A stretch of 64,000 nt of DNA from an uncultured Collinsella sp. (GTDB lineage: Bacteria; Actinomycetota; Coriobacteriia; Coriobacteriales; Coriobacteriaceae), in assembly GCA_900541045.1 (NCBI GenBank), contig UQID01000002.1, forward strand, positions 92,833 to 156,832, written 5' to 3'. Numbering within the stretch: the stretch's first letter is position 1; each line of letters begins with the position of its first letter. The notes under the pieces were generated by a model. That model worked only from the letters and a program-made list of their open reading frames with translations, was not told the DNA's origin and made no database searches. A program made the position numbers and the translations under genes. Below are positions 17,401 through 24,730 of the stretch, one piece after another.

Positions 17401-20400
17401 AGGGCCTTTTGGTGCTCTCGGCCATCATCAGCTCGGGTGCGGGTGCTGGCGCGGCACATACCAACTACTCCAATAATGGCGTGTTCCGCGGTTCCAAGGC
17501 TTACTGGGGCAGCGATTCGCAAGACCCGGCGATATGCGGCTACCTGTTTGGCAACAAGGAATATGGCAAGGTACGGAATGCTAACTACGCAAATGTGGGC
17601 AAGCCTGAGAGTGCTGCCGGCGATTTCGAAATCGCCAAAAACGACGACCAGAAGGCCCCCGGCAAGCAGGGGTGGCACGGCCCGCTCGACCATGATGACG
17701 ATGTAAATTCGCCCTACCTGGTGGCGTCCTACGCTGCCGACTACCAAACGGGCTATGTGTGCGCGTCGAAATCGATCGGCATGAGCTTGGAGTTCAAGCA
17801 GGGCGACACCTACGATATGACCGACTACGGCACGGGGTACGTGGGCCTAAACGGCCGCTACTATTCCAATGCCTGCAATTCGAACCAGCCGGGCACCGAC
17901 CGCGACCGTATTACGCCGCACGTAGCCACGATCGACGGTAACGGCGCCACCATCACGGTGGGTACCGAAGGCACCGCCTACGGCGTCGTCGAATACGCCG
18001 ACGACGACTATAAGGTCTCGGGCGTGGGTGGTCTATTCAGCACCGTGATGTTCACCTCCACCAATGTGGGGCAGAGCGTCACCGCGAACGACGGCGCGCA
18101 GGTCAAAGACCTCACCTTTAGCAACTGCAACGTAGCGCTCACCTATATCGACACCAACGGCGAAGCCAAACCAGGAGAGGCGCCGAACGACCTTACCGGT
18201 GCCGGCCTTTTGGCGGGTGCAACGGCCAACTACGACGACGGCACGTGCGGCATCTACCGCAACGTGCAGATGAAGAACTGCACCGTGTCGGGCGCAAAGA
18301 GCGTAGGAGGGCTTCTTGGCAGCTCGGGCCGCGCCAGACGAACTACGAGCGAAGACAGAACCTATATGGTCGAGTTCGGGGACGGGTGGGGCCCCGCGTA
18401 TCTCTATGACTGCTCATACACTGGCCTTAACGTCACGGGCGAGAAGAATGTCGGTGGCTATGTGGGTACGGTCGCCTCGGCGTGCGGTGTGTGGACAACT
18501 GCAGGCACAGGGGTGAGCGAAAGGACCGTTGGCAAAAACTCGACCATAACTGCCACAGGGACAGTGCCCTACGTGGGCGGCGTGCTCGGCTATGTCGAAA
18601 GAAGCGATATCTCGGTCAACACCAACATCGGCACCACCACAGCGGCCCAGTCGTCGTGCACGGCAGTCATCTCTGGGGTAAACGTGCTAGCCACCGGGTC
18701 GAACTCCGATGACCATATGGGCGCCGGCGGCGTGGTCGGACGCGCCCGTGGCGGCGTTATTTCTATGAGCAACGTGCGCATTGATGGCGGAAACGGCACC
18801 GAGAACGCCGTCATCGGCGATAAGGCCGGAACGAACAATAGCATCTACAATGCGGGCGGCCTGATTGGTGAGGTTACGAGTAGCGGTAGCCCCAACAAGT
18901 ACTGGTTCGACGACTGCAGTGTCAAGAATGTCAGCATCGCCGGCACCGGCAAATGCTCGGGCGGGCTTATCGGCTACTTCTTCAGCAATGTGAATATAGC
19001 CTGCAACAACATCGCGATCGAGAACGCTACGATTAAGGGTAACTGGAGCGGCGGTCTGCTGGGCGCGAATAACGCGAGTAACAGCGGATCCGTCGTCATC
19101 GACGTTACCAACACAAAGGTATCCAACACCACGTTTAGCGAAAGGTCCAACGGCGGCATTATGGGCGACGGGCGCGGCCAGTTCCATCTGTTAAACGTGC
19201 TCATGGACAGCAATAGCTACAATGCGGGCAAAACCCAGGGCGTACTCTTGGGCGAGGTTGACACGGGGGATGGTAAGTACAGCCTTTCCGCAGCGGGCGT
19301 GGAAGTAAAGCCCGGTAGTGGCAAGACCACGAGCGACCTGCCGCCGATGGTTTACACGACCAATACGAATACGGCTGCTGCTAACGAGAAAACTTATATT
19401 GCCTTCGGCGACTACAACGGCACGGCTGCCGCGCCCAACGAGAACAAAACGCTTTACGGCGCAGGCGATACTGCTACCACGGCAACGAGTCCGTACGTGA
19501 CCACGAGGCCCGTGAGCACGCTGGCGGTGCGCGCCTCCGACGGCGACACCACCGACCGCTACCTGTTTGGCGACGGCGCCGCCATTGACACCGCGACGAC
19601 CATCCAAAGCCAAGCGGGTGCCCGCGTTCCCGGCCGCTACACCTACACCAACATCGCCGGCATCAATGATGCCGGCGCATACCAAAACACGAGCACCTAT
19701 AGCGCGGACAGCTCGCGTAGCACCTATAACGCTAACAACATTACTTCGGACAAGAAGGCCAAAACTGACTTCCCCGTGCTCGTGATTCCGGGCAACGATA
19801 CCACGACGGTGGAGAGCTACCTGAACATCGTGACCAATGGCGGCTTCTCCGATGCCCGCCGCCTCAACGGCAGCACCGCGCATGTGACCGCCACCGCCGA
19901 GGTCTTCTCGCTCGCCGATAACGGCACCTTCGTCAAGGACGTAGCCGCCTCGCAAGCGCCCACGCTCAAGGTGCTCAACAATGGCACGAGCTCTATGGCA
20001 TTCCGCGCGAGCACCGACTGGGACAATGAGCAGGGGCGCTTCACGCTGCTTACGGTCACCTTTAGCGAGGCCGGCCAGAGCTACCGTGTACAGGTACCCA
20101 TCATCGTCAAGCGCATGCTCGAGATCGACTTTACCGCCACCTACTCCGAAGGTGCGAACTTCAAGGCTGCCGACTATGCGACAAAATACGACAAGCACGT
20201 ACTTGTGAGCAGCGGCGACACCATGACCGGCTACCTTACCTGGACCTATGGCAGCGCTCGGGGCAAGCCGGTCGATTACGGCTGGAACACGCTGCTCGAA
20301 GCCGGCGGCTCTATGGGTCCGCTCAACAAGAGCATTACCTTCGGTGCCACGCTGCCCGAGGGTACACAGCTCACACTCGTGGACACGGCCAACAACAGCC

Positions 20401-22142
20401 GCGAATATCACTACACGGTGGGCACGGGCGGCGCGACGTCAGTCAAGCTCACCGAGTTTGTGGACGCTGGCAACAAGGCTTACTACACCGAACCGTGGCT
20501 GAGCGAAATCGTGGGCGTGAAGGCCGATGAGGCCAAGGAGGACAAGGACGGCGCTTGGGTCAAGCTCGCCGATGACGAGGTCAAGGACAAGAGCCAGGCC
20601 GAACTCGCGAAGATGGCTGGCGCCAAGGTCGATGGCGCGTACTACCGCGCGCGCACTTCTTCCGACGCGACGGGCACGTTCTATACCCTCTCCGTTGATA
20701 AGGAAGAGCCCAAGAGCGAAAACTTCTACTTGGTGGTGCGCACGCCGGCGGGGTCCGTGGGCGTCAACGGCTACACCGCCACCACGGTGGACACGAGCCT
20801 CAACGAGCACATCAACTACCTGCTGCGAGGCAAGAAAGCAGCCGACGGCAAGGCTGCCGAGGATGGGCACCAGAATACGCCCTCGACCTATAGCGTGGCA
20901 TCAAACTACACGCACAGCCTCGTTGACAACAAGCGTAACCTCGTCGACAACAGGGACAGCATCAGCCGGATGGAGCTCAAGGAAGCCACCTATTCGCTTT
21001 CCATGAACGTGAGCGACACCGTGACGTTTGACTCGAGCCAGCAATACACGAGCTCTGACGCGCTGTATTATCAGCTCGATTCGTCGCTTGTCACCTATCA
21101 CGATGGCGTCATCGCGGGCTCGGTAGGATACCCCACGGGCACGCAGGGCACGTATGAGTTCTACGTTAAGGTGGGTGATAACTACTACACCTGGGGCGGG
21201 TCGGGTTGGAATCTGGCCGGCACGAAGGAGACCCCAGTGGTGTCGGGCCTTAGTTGGACTGCGAACGGTGGCGACATGTCACTGGTGCTTGCCGATGCTG
21301 AGGGTAATCCCATCGACATGTCGGGCCTGCGCGAGATCGCCAAGAACCATGTCAACGCCTTCACCGTTACCATGAGGGCCGCGCTCACCATGACGGAGCC
21401 TGCCTGCCAGGCGGGTATCGTGGCCTCGCAGAACAGCGGCACCGACCGCTACACCAAACCCAACTACCGCGCGTACCTTTCCACGCATGCCGACACGCTC
21501 AGCACCAGTAGCAACTCGGCATACAACGATGGCGGCGCCGGCTACTACCGTATGGATGTGGGCTCATCGACCATCGCGCTCGAGGCGTCTAAGAAATCCC
21601 AGTTGGGCATCAACATCGATGACCTCAAGTCCGCTGACGGCGAGATCGCTCTGGTGGGTACCTACGACCTGAGCAAGCTCACGGGCGCCGAGGCTAAGAT
21701 CGACGCCGCAAGCACGGTGACCTACACGCTGAGCCTGGAGCAGCGGCAAGATAATGGCGGCTATGCTCCGGTCGGCGATATCTCGAACTACATTACGGTG
21801 CTCGGCAGCGATTACCTAGGCACGGGTGCGGCATCCGCCGACGGCAACAGCTATGTGTTCACCGACACCAAGACCAACGGCGCGTTCCTCACGCGCGACG
21901 GCAACAGCCTTGCCTTTAAGCATGCCTTCCGCGTTAAAGTGAATACGAATGTTGAGGGTGAGAACCAAACTTACGCAAACTACCGCTTGGTGCTTACGAC
22001 CAATATTATGACCGGCAACGTTGTCGACGACACACCGGTCAACGTTAGCAACCTTGATGACTATTCGCACTCCGACTACGTGACGTACACGCTAGCGCGC
22101 ATCAACACCGAGGGCATTCGGCACGAGACGAAAACCAACTAG
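11415..22142 (+). CDS. Giant secreted surface protein (3,575 residues) with GLUG-like repeats
   Basis: The protein has a signal peptide (1-~30: positively charged start, hydrophobic core A-C-L-T-A-I-M-I-F-Q-A-L-A, likely cut near V-F-A-Q). An Ala/Asp/Thr/Glu-rich low-complexity linker follows (~50-145). The long body (~150-2,700) carries many GLUG-like G-G-L-(I/V/F/L)-G turns, for example near residues 383, 416, 461, 500, 541, 581, 1023, 1073, 1842, 2297, 2387, 2436, 2480, 2515 and 2546; such repeats form beta-helical or beta-sandwich stalks in adhesins. The last ~800 residues lack these turns and look like separate beta domains. No LPxTG motif, C-terminal membrane helix, SLH or other anchor is visible, so retention may depend on the three upstream membrane proteins. 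A GAGGTAGG Shine-Dalgarno precedes the ATG, and a strong terminator follows. Likely adhesin; ligand unknown. Confidence 0.85.
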   Translation: MRTAKRITTACLTAIMIFQALAPSTEVFAQELDAVMEASVSAARAAGNTARSVQDAVATALQDADQATSDDVATTPGADAGATEGGDGSTNAGESQDSTTDGTTNSDTPTEGDASQDDAAADEGAADEDQADDADTDAAAQASTDPAIKTAGELDGALVDGKVTVNDAGEVTAITFGSNADLIAISNTDPAIYQNASISKTGLSGVDFDVCSAQAVGDLGNLAFQGFGSDAHPFKGTLDLGGRFLTANKTLFNNIELNDNNGTVKLTWKGTDAQPIVAAKVTGAGKTLSAAITVDKPESGDTSVVKLTSPLVGEVTGELTLDATYSTSANSPLAIGMQSSTGNLGLLANTLTAGASLTIAGLNGLPKSFNGTPTIDATGAGANAGGLIGEAGEGAAVTLASNVDVSALSVAGNNAAGGLIGKATRLTLAVDTDNSGKDASGKDISIKPAHSVGSSSAGTYAGGLIGDASFASDFTIENGTFDFGEGVALSVANTTAAPSVGGLFGVLDISNGDVTVNGGLYKSTLQNGADNSNNNGVRGNYGGLVGKLWGQKYGDALHAFTVKGGAEVSFGVGSNGKLAYAGGLVGYLGEGGGSDNVSAVVISGAAVTCATSGYASNNGKYGGAVGVVDTKNVLEVRGLTVKTASGATIGGTNGGFAGVVGSSWLGIVKFSGITDLSDAAFVENDHTAQLIYENFNSLIFAAGSGSDRGATVGGTTEWQYKRPSKPVKIDDIYSYGQVIRLGDSFITLNPTTHELTLPAPLELTNGVYALASLEDFAKLAITWQTNGYYSMVEGVTENNLNGLKSSTITVNGTIDLKGTGLTGFTQDRANDSQVFSGTLNGGGTIKLAVGEPYGMRGNAPLGADDISAGNGKIYRHGRLGLFAAINGAAANSETVSNVTIAGSMRFDNGSAIEAGSLAGTIAGGLTLSGATCETNIACDDTFTNDVNIGGIAGSVSAASTVTFRDSSKAQASITATKTLNGNSRIGGAIGYVGNYVSTFNVTGLEVSGKIETGNCTSGKIAQVGGLIGCIAQSTYGADGAIANSAKKDVNITGLSFNSFKMGVGKNGDKLNGVGGLLGYSWGNAVVTIGDDNINKSENSYALKTTNASIIATVDDSKELGGLVYAASGHWIINNYAIDLSGTKINAGAAQTLGVLVCRGCKVDDKTTYGVESYLGLYLEDRAYWDTAYRVPTGEGAIVASGVTSFDEWVGSGVKPNNGSKLMDADWNTVVSLHTQKNKLDMDGDSTKDNSYHNRSSFGRSQNTNGNTRYFYNLDIASKNCEGGFSGSQIDTADKLLLWSAFCYAPAGIRSTIVPDGTTGLDDSITITGTIDLAGYSYYPTQPIGEVTVNNAAITFYYSKIKAEQNGNKLNSDATQHENMHCGLFQTVADGDLTVSNVTLGGTVGPVINDGKSSTDAIGAGGSSSGALVCRYVYGSSDGNGTKIRKISIDDLTLNNLIVDGANSATDANAYMPLLINEMQKYVSLNAKNIKTTGYTSGTKAATSLFGKLGVGSEADQVTAKFEQISLPSQENNTIFTHASLLESFGYGSTSTGSADYTFTKADGDAGKVTYGSEIDGSTEYPGKQLWYYDEATYGAVSGYVTVDGKKDGDVRPWFGDYLPYVYKGKAAEDGVQYHEIKVNQRIPKLVMGCGTYGDPYSVTNAAEMNAIANYINNMTALDGWEVTIVADQGRLCTRRSSDHSTDNEVTYVYKQANGTDNKWEKKTGDASTNSPQTLSDETMHRYMQSAYYSIEPTEGNTITLDGASFGGFGNRANPFRGVIVGNFGSDNKNATIKIENNEGSLRGLIPYSYGSVVRDLNIRYVNASATITYSAKDADGVPTAFFGGVVGCILGGDNIIDGVVVNGTTAENPTTGFTVTGGGDKPHLVPIGGYVGAIAGGGVIFRNMDKSGKSSWRAGTGDKSRGLGKGNFDLYNNPYVGRVIDGYAFSEGCKVENGNANYQINELTKKGTPCVTTTGTDNKYLGTNAEAPVTMVKNAQGLLVLSAIISSGAGAGAAHTNYSNNGVFRGSKAYWGSDSQDPAICGYLFGNKEYGKVRNANYANVGKPESAAGDFEIAKNDDQKAPGKQGWHGPLDHDDDVNSPYLVASYAADYQTGYVCASKSIGMSLEFKQGDTYDMTDYGTGYVGLNGRYYSNACNSNQPGTDRDRITPHVATIDGNGATITVGTEGTAYGVVEYADDDYKVSGVGGLFSTVMFTSTNVGQSVTANDGAQVKDLTFSNCNVALTYIDTNGEAKPGEAPNDLTGAGLLAGATANYDDGTCGIYRNVQMKNCTVSGAKSVGGLLGSSGRARRTTSEDRTYMVEFGDGWGPAYLYDCSYTGLNVTGEKNVGGYVGTVASACGVWTTAGTGVSERTVGKNSTITATGTVPYVGGVLGYVERSDISVNTNIGTTTAAQSSCTAVISGVNVLATGSNSDDHMGAGGVVGRARGGVISMSNVRIDGGNGTENAVIGDKAGTNNSIYNAGGLIGEVTSSGSPNKYWFDDCSVKNVSIAGTGKCSGGLIGYFFSNVNIACNNIAIENATIKGNWSGGLLGANNASNSGSVVIDVTNTKVSNTTFSERSNGGIMGDGRGQFHLLNVLMDSNSYNAGKTQGVLLGEVDTGDGKYSLSAAGVEVKPGSGKTTSDLPPMVYTTNTNTAAANEKTYIAFGDYNGTAAAPNENKTLYGAGDTATTATSPYVTTRPVSTLAVRASDGDTTDRYLFGDGAAIDTATTIQSQAGARVPGRYTYTNIAGINDAGAYQNTSTYSADSSRSTYNANNITSDKKAKTDFPVLVIPGNDTTTVESYLNIVTNGGFSDARRLNGSTAHVTATAEVFSLADNGTFVKDVAASQAPTLKVLNNGTSSMAFRASTDWDNEQGRFTLLTVTFSEAGQSYRVQVPIIVKRMLEIDFTATYSEGANFKAADYATKYDKHVLVSSGDTMTGYLTWTYGSARGKPVDYGWNTLLEAGGSMGPLNKSITFGATLPEGTQLTLVDTANNSREYHYTVGTGGATSVKLTEFVDAGNKAYYTEPWLSEIVGVKADEAKEDKDGAWVKLADDEVKDKSQAELAKMAGAKVDGAYYRARTSSDATGTFYTLSVDKEEPKSENFYLVVRTPAGSVGVNGYTATTVDTSLNEHINYLLRGKKAADGKAAEDGHQNTPSTYSVASNYTHSLVDNKRNLVDNRDSISRMELKEATYSLSMNVSDTVTFDSSQQYTSSDALYYQLDSSLVTYHDGVIAGSVGYPTGTQGTYEFYVKVGDNYYTWGGSGWNLAGTKETPVVSGLSWTANGGDMSLVLADAEGNPIDMSGLREIAKNHVNAFTVTMRAALTMTEPACQAGIVASQNSGTDRYTKPNYRAYLSTHADTLSTSSNSAYNDGGAGYYRMDVGSSTIALEASKKSQLGINIDDLKSADGEIALVGTYDLSKLTGAEAKIDAASTVTYTLSLEQRQDNGGYAPVGDISNYITVLGSDYLGTGAASADGNSYVFTDTKTNGAFLTRDGNSLAFKHAFRVKVNTNVEGENQTYANYRLVLTTNIMTGNVVDDTPVNVSNLDDYSHSDYVTYTLARINTEGIRHETKTN

Positions 22143-22151
22143 CTACGCGAG

Positions 22152-22182
22152 GGGCGGCAACCACCCGGTTGCCGCCCTTTTT
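22152..22182 (+). terminator. Strong terminator ending the surface operon
   Basis: GGGCGGCAACC (22152-22162) pairs with GGTTGCCGCCC (22167-22177) across a 4-base loop, followed by five T, 10 bases after the giant gene's stop. Confidence 0.95.
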
Positions 22183-22211
22183 CTTGTTCGCTTGGCCTAC
22201 TGCTGCCCCAG

Positions 22212-22315
22212 CTCTCCACCAACTTTCCAGCTTTCCACTTAACTTACCACTCAAGGTGGAAAGCTGGAAAGTTAAGTGGAAAGCTGGTAAGTTAGGTGGA
22301 AAGTTGGAAAGTTGG
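22212..22315. repeat. 20-bp repeats in opposed orientation upstream of AlbA_2 gene
   Basis: Three head-to-tail 20-bp copies of a GTGGAAAGCTGGAAAGTTAA unit run at 22256-22275, 22276-22295 and 22296-22315. Two to three copies in the opposite direction occupy about 22212-22250, so the block is a large inverted array around TCAAG (22251-22255). The last repeat ends 10 bases before the start codon and overlaps the Shine-Dalgarno GGGAGG. Confidence 0.88.
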
Positions 22316-22325
22316 GAGGTTCGGC

Positions 22326-23795
22326 ATGAATGAGGAGTGGTTGGCGCAGGTTATCCATCATCTGCGGGCAATAGGAAACGACACCCAGCAGTACGAAGTA
22401 AAAGAAGCCAAGGGCGCGCTCCCCAAAAGCATCGTCGAGACGCTTTCGGCATTTTCCAACGCGCAGGGCGGCTTTATCATCCTCGGCATTTCCGAAAAGA
22501 ACGGGTTTATGCCCGTCGAGGGTTTTGATGCCCGCAAGATGCAAGACGCCCTCTCTTCTGCATGTGAAAAGCTGACGCCCGTTGTGAGGCCGGATATCCA
22601 AGTGCTCCCCTTCGAGGGTAAGCTGGTGCTTTGCGCGCGCATCAAAGAAATGCATCCACGCGATAAACCCTGCTATATTGCGGCACGCGGAATGTACGAT
22701 TCGTCCTTTATCCGTACGGGCGACGGCGACCGGCGCATGACTCCCTACGAAATCGATCGCTTTATGGAGGAGCATGTTCAGCCTACATACGACGACGAGC
22801 CGGTCGAAGGTGCCACGCTCGATGACCTTGACGCCGATCTTTTGCAAGGGTTTATAAAACGTCAGCGCGAGCTGCACCCTAGGCTTTTGGGCACCAGAAG
22901 CGATGACGAGATTCTCCTTGACCTGCATGTGACCAAAAGGGTGGACGACGCAATCGTGCCGACGCTTGCCGCAATTGTCGCGATGGGACGGTTTCCGCAA
23001 AAGTTCTTCCCACGTCTCAATGTGACCTTTACGGCGTACCCCGGGACTACAAAAACGCAGCGAGTAAGCGATAACAAGCGTTTTGTGGATTCTCAGACCA
23101 TTTTGGGTCCAATCCCTTTCATGATTGAGGACGTGCTTGCCGCCGTTGCGAGAAACACCCGAAACGCCGCGGTTATCGAGGGCGCGTTCCGGAAAGATGT
23201 GCCCGATTATCCGCCCGTGGCGCTGCGCGAGGCGGTGGCGAACGCACTCATGCACCGCGACTACTCTTCCGCCGCGCGTGGCTCACAAGTTCAGGTCAAC
23301 CTGTATATCGACCGCGTCGAGATTCTCAATCCCGGCGGGCTGTACGGCGATGTAACGATCGATTCGCTGGGAGTTTCTGGGGTTTCGTCATCCAGAAACC
23401 AGTTCCTTTCAAATATTCTCGAGACCACGCCGTACCCAGGCGGTGGCTACGTGGTCGAAAATCGCGGCACTGGTTATCAGGAAATAGGTGAGCAGCTCGA
23501 GCGGGCAAACATGCTGCCGCCCGAACCAAAGAACTCGACGGTTTCTTTTTCGCTGACGTTCGATAAGCGAAAGATAATGCGGGCGGAACAGGTGACGTCT
23601 GTGGGGCATGTGGACGAGGCAATCTTGGATTACCTGGCAACACATTCTTCGGCCTCGACTAAGGAGCTCACGGACGCTTCGGGTTTGAGCAGGAGCGCCG
23701 TTTCCAACCATATAAAGGGCTTGATTGGTGCGGGCAAGATTGAGGCGATGGAACCTCCGCGTAGCCCGCGGCAACGGTATCGACTTGCAAAGTAG
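22326..23795 (+). CDS. AlbA_2 / GHKL-ATPase regulator with C-terminal winged helix
   Basis: A 489-residue protein. The N-terminal AlbA_2 (Schlafen-like, putative nucleic-acid-binding) domain shows E-V-K-E-A-K, F-S-N-A-Q-G-G-F-I-I-L-G-I (about 25-60). A central HATPase_c_4-type region has A-L-R-E-A-V-A-N-A-L-M-H-R-D-Y (N-box, ~300-314), and the C-terminal ~65 residues form a winged helix (T-K-E-L-T-D-A-S-G-L-S-R-S-A-V-S-N-H-I). The frame extends upstream to a GTG at 22296 inside the repeats, but the ATG at 22326 has GGGAGG in place. Proteins of this type are usually annotated as ATP-binding or RecG-like regulators; targets are unknown. The repeat arrays at both ends of the gene are good candidates for its own binding sites. 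Confidence 0.85.
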   Translation: MNEEWLAQVIHHLRAIGNDTQQYEVKEAKGALPKSIVETLSAFSNAQGGFIILGISEKNGFMPVEGFDARKMQDALSSACEKLTPVVRPDIQVLPFEGKLVLCARIKEMHPRDKPCYIAARGMYDSSFIRTGDGDRRMTPYEIDRFMEEHVQPTYDDEPVEGATLDDLDADLLQGFIKRQRELHPRLLGTRSDDEILLDLHVTKRVDDAIVPTLAAIVAMGRFPQKFFPRLNVTFTAYPGTTKTQRVSDNKRFVDSQTILGPIPFMIEDVLAAVARNTRNAAVIEGAFRKDVPDYPPVALREAVANALMHRDYSSAARGSQVQVNLYIDRVEILNPGGLYGDVTIDSLGVSGVSSSRNQFLSNILETTPYPGGGYVVENRGTGYQEIGEQLERANMLPPEPKNSTVSFSLTFDKRKIMRAEQVTSVGHVDEAILDYLATHSSASTKELTDASGLSRSAVSNHIKGLIGAGKIEAMEPPRSPRQRYRLAK

Positions 23796-23823
23796 GGCTG
23801 TCCGTCGCCCATGCTTCGGTCTC

Positions 23824-23903
23824 CCAACTTCTTTCCAACTTTCCGCTTAACTTACCACCCAAGGTGGAAAGCTGGAAAGTTAAGTGGAAAGCTGACATGT
23901 TAG
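23824..23903. repeat. Second copy of the 20-bp repeat array, downstream of AlbA_2 gene
   Basis: The same inverted design is repeated 29 bases after the stop: reverse units at ~23824-23858 and forward units at 23864-23883 and 23884-23903, the second already decayed. The gene is therefore bracketed by related arrays. From here to 24087 I see no gene, only AT-richer sequence than the surroundings. Confidence 0.85.
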
Positions 23904-24087
23904 GTGCGGACTGACGAGGGGTTAATAATTGCACAAACCATACCAGCCAAACAAAAAGATACCCATCTGGTTGGTAAAACACCGTCAATGAGCCGCGAGC
24001 CAACTAGCTGCGTAAATAAAGCCTAAAGAACTGTTGCAAATGAATGGCAAATACCCAGATGCCGCTGTTACGATTTTCAATTAACTG

Positions 24088-24115
24088 TTACGCGGGAACA
24101 GCAAAATGCTACTAT
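24088..24115 (+). promoter_or_regulatory. Promoter of the double-HTH gene
   Basis: TTACGC (24088-24093), a 16-base spacer and TACTAT (24110-24115) fit a -35/-10 pair about 50 bases before the start codon. Confidence 0.5.
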
Positions 24116-24168
24116 CTAACAAGCACGTAAGAAAGCAGATTAACGGTTAAGGCTAAGAAGTGGCAGGT

Positions 24169-24549
24169 ATGTCGGAAGCAACTAGGACTCGCACGCATGC
24201 GCCCGAGGTTAGGCAGCGCGCCGTCGAGATCCTCCAAGAGGGGGTCGGTCACCGCGCCCTCGCCGCAAAGCTTGGCATTCCCCAGGCCACGGCTCGTCAG
24301 TGGGCCCGCGCATATGCCGTGGGCGGTGCCGACGCCGTGCTCAATGCGGGCGCTCGCCATCACACCTATTCGTACGACGTAAAGCTCGCCGTGGTTAAGG
24401 ACCGTTTGGAAAACGGCCTGACGGTTCGCGAGGCTATGATCAAGCACAAGATTCCCAGCGAGTCTTCAGTCAAGGCTTGGTGCCGCCAGTATCGCGAGAG
24501 CGGTGAGTCCGCGCTGGTCGATAAGCCGCGCGTTAAAAAGGCGGAATAG
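24169..24549 (+). CDS. Orphan double helix-turn-helix protein (transposase OrfA-like)
   Basis: This 126-residue basic protein is built from two HTH units. The first is R-Q-R-A-V-E-I-L..A-L-A-A-K-L-G-I-P-Q-A-T-A-R-Q-W and the second is K-L-A-V-V-K-D..R-E-A-M-I-K-H-K-I-P-S-E-S-S-V-K-A-W. Both resemble the HTH domains of IS3-type OrfA/InsE. No OrfB integrase, terminal inverted repeats or target duplication is visible, and the gene has its own promoter and terminator, so it looks like a free-standing DNA-binding protein rather than a live insertion sequence. A GTG at 24160 is an alternative start, three codons longer; neither has a clear Shine-Dalgarno. Confidence 0.7.
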   Translation: MSEATRTRTHAPEVRQRAVEILQEGVGHRALAAKLGIPQATARQWARAYAVGGADAVLNAGARHHTYSYDVKLAVVKDRLENGLTVREAMIKHKIPSESSVKAWCRQYRESGESALVDKPRVKKAE

Positions 24550-24561
24550 CGAACGGGATGG

Positions 24562-24584
24562 TGCGCCCACAGGGGCGCATTTTT
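24562..24584 (+). terminator. Terminator of the double-HTH gene
   Basis: TGCGCCC (24562-24568) pairs with GGGCGCA (24573-24579), followed by five T, 13 bases after the stop. Confidence 0.88.
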
Positions 24585-24730
24585 CTTGCCGCCCCTCTGC
24601 TCCAATGCGGACAGACTCCTTACCCCGCACGTACAAAACTCCCCAGTTGACCGAAAACCCGCCGCCGTTACTCCTCAATTGAGCTATAACGTTAAACGAT
24701 TGCAGCGTTTTTGCATGGGGGAGTGATGGT

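Noticed and set aside
15753..17747. 664-residue minus-strand reading frame
   Set aside because: Lies wholly inside the giant surface gene, whose plus frame has a signal peptide and repeats.
22326..23795. RecG helicase
   Set aside because: This AlbA_2/GHKL family is often mislabelled as RecG-related; no helicase motifs are present.
24160..24549. Complete IS3-type insertion sequence
   Set aside because: No OrfB, no terminal inverted repeats, no target duplication.
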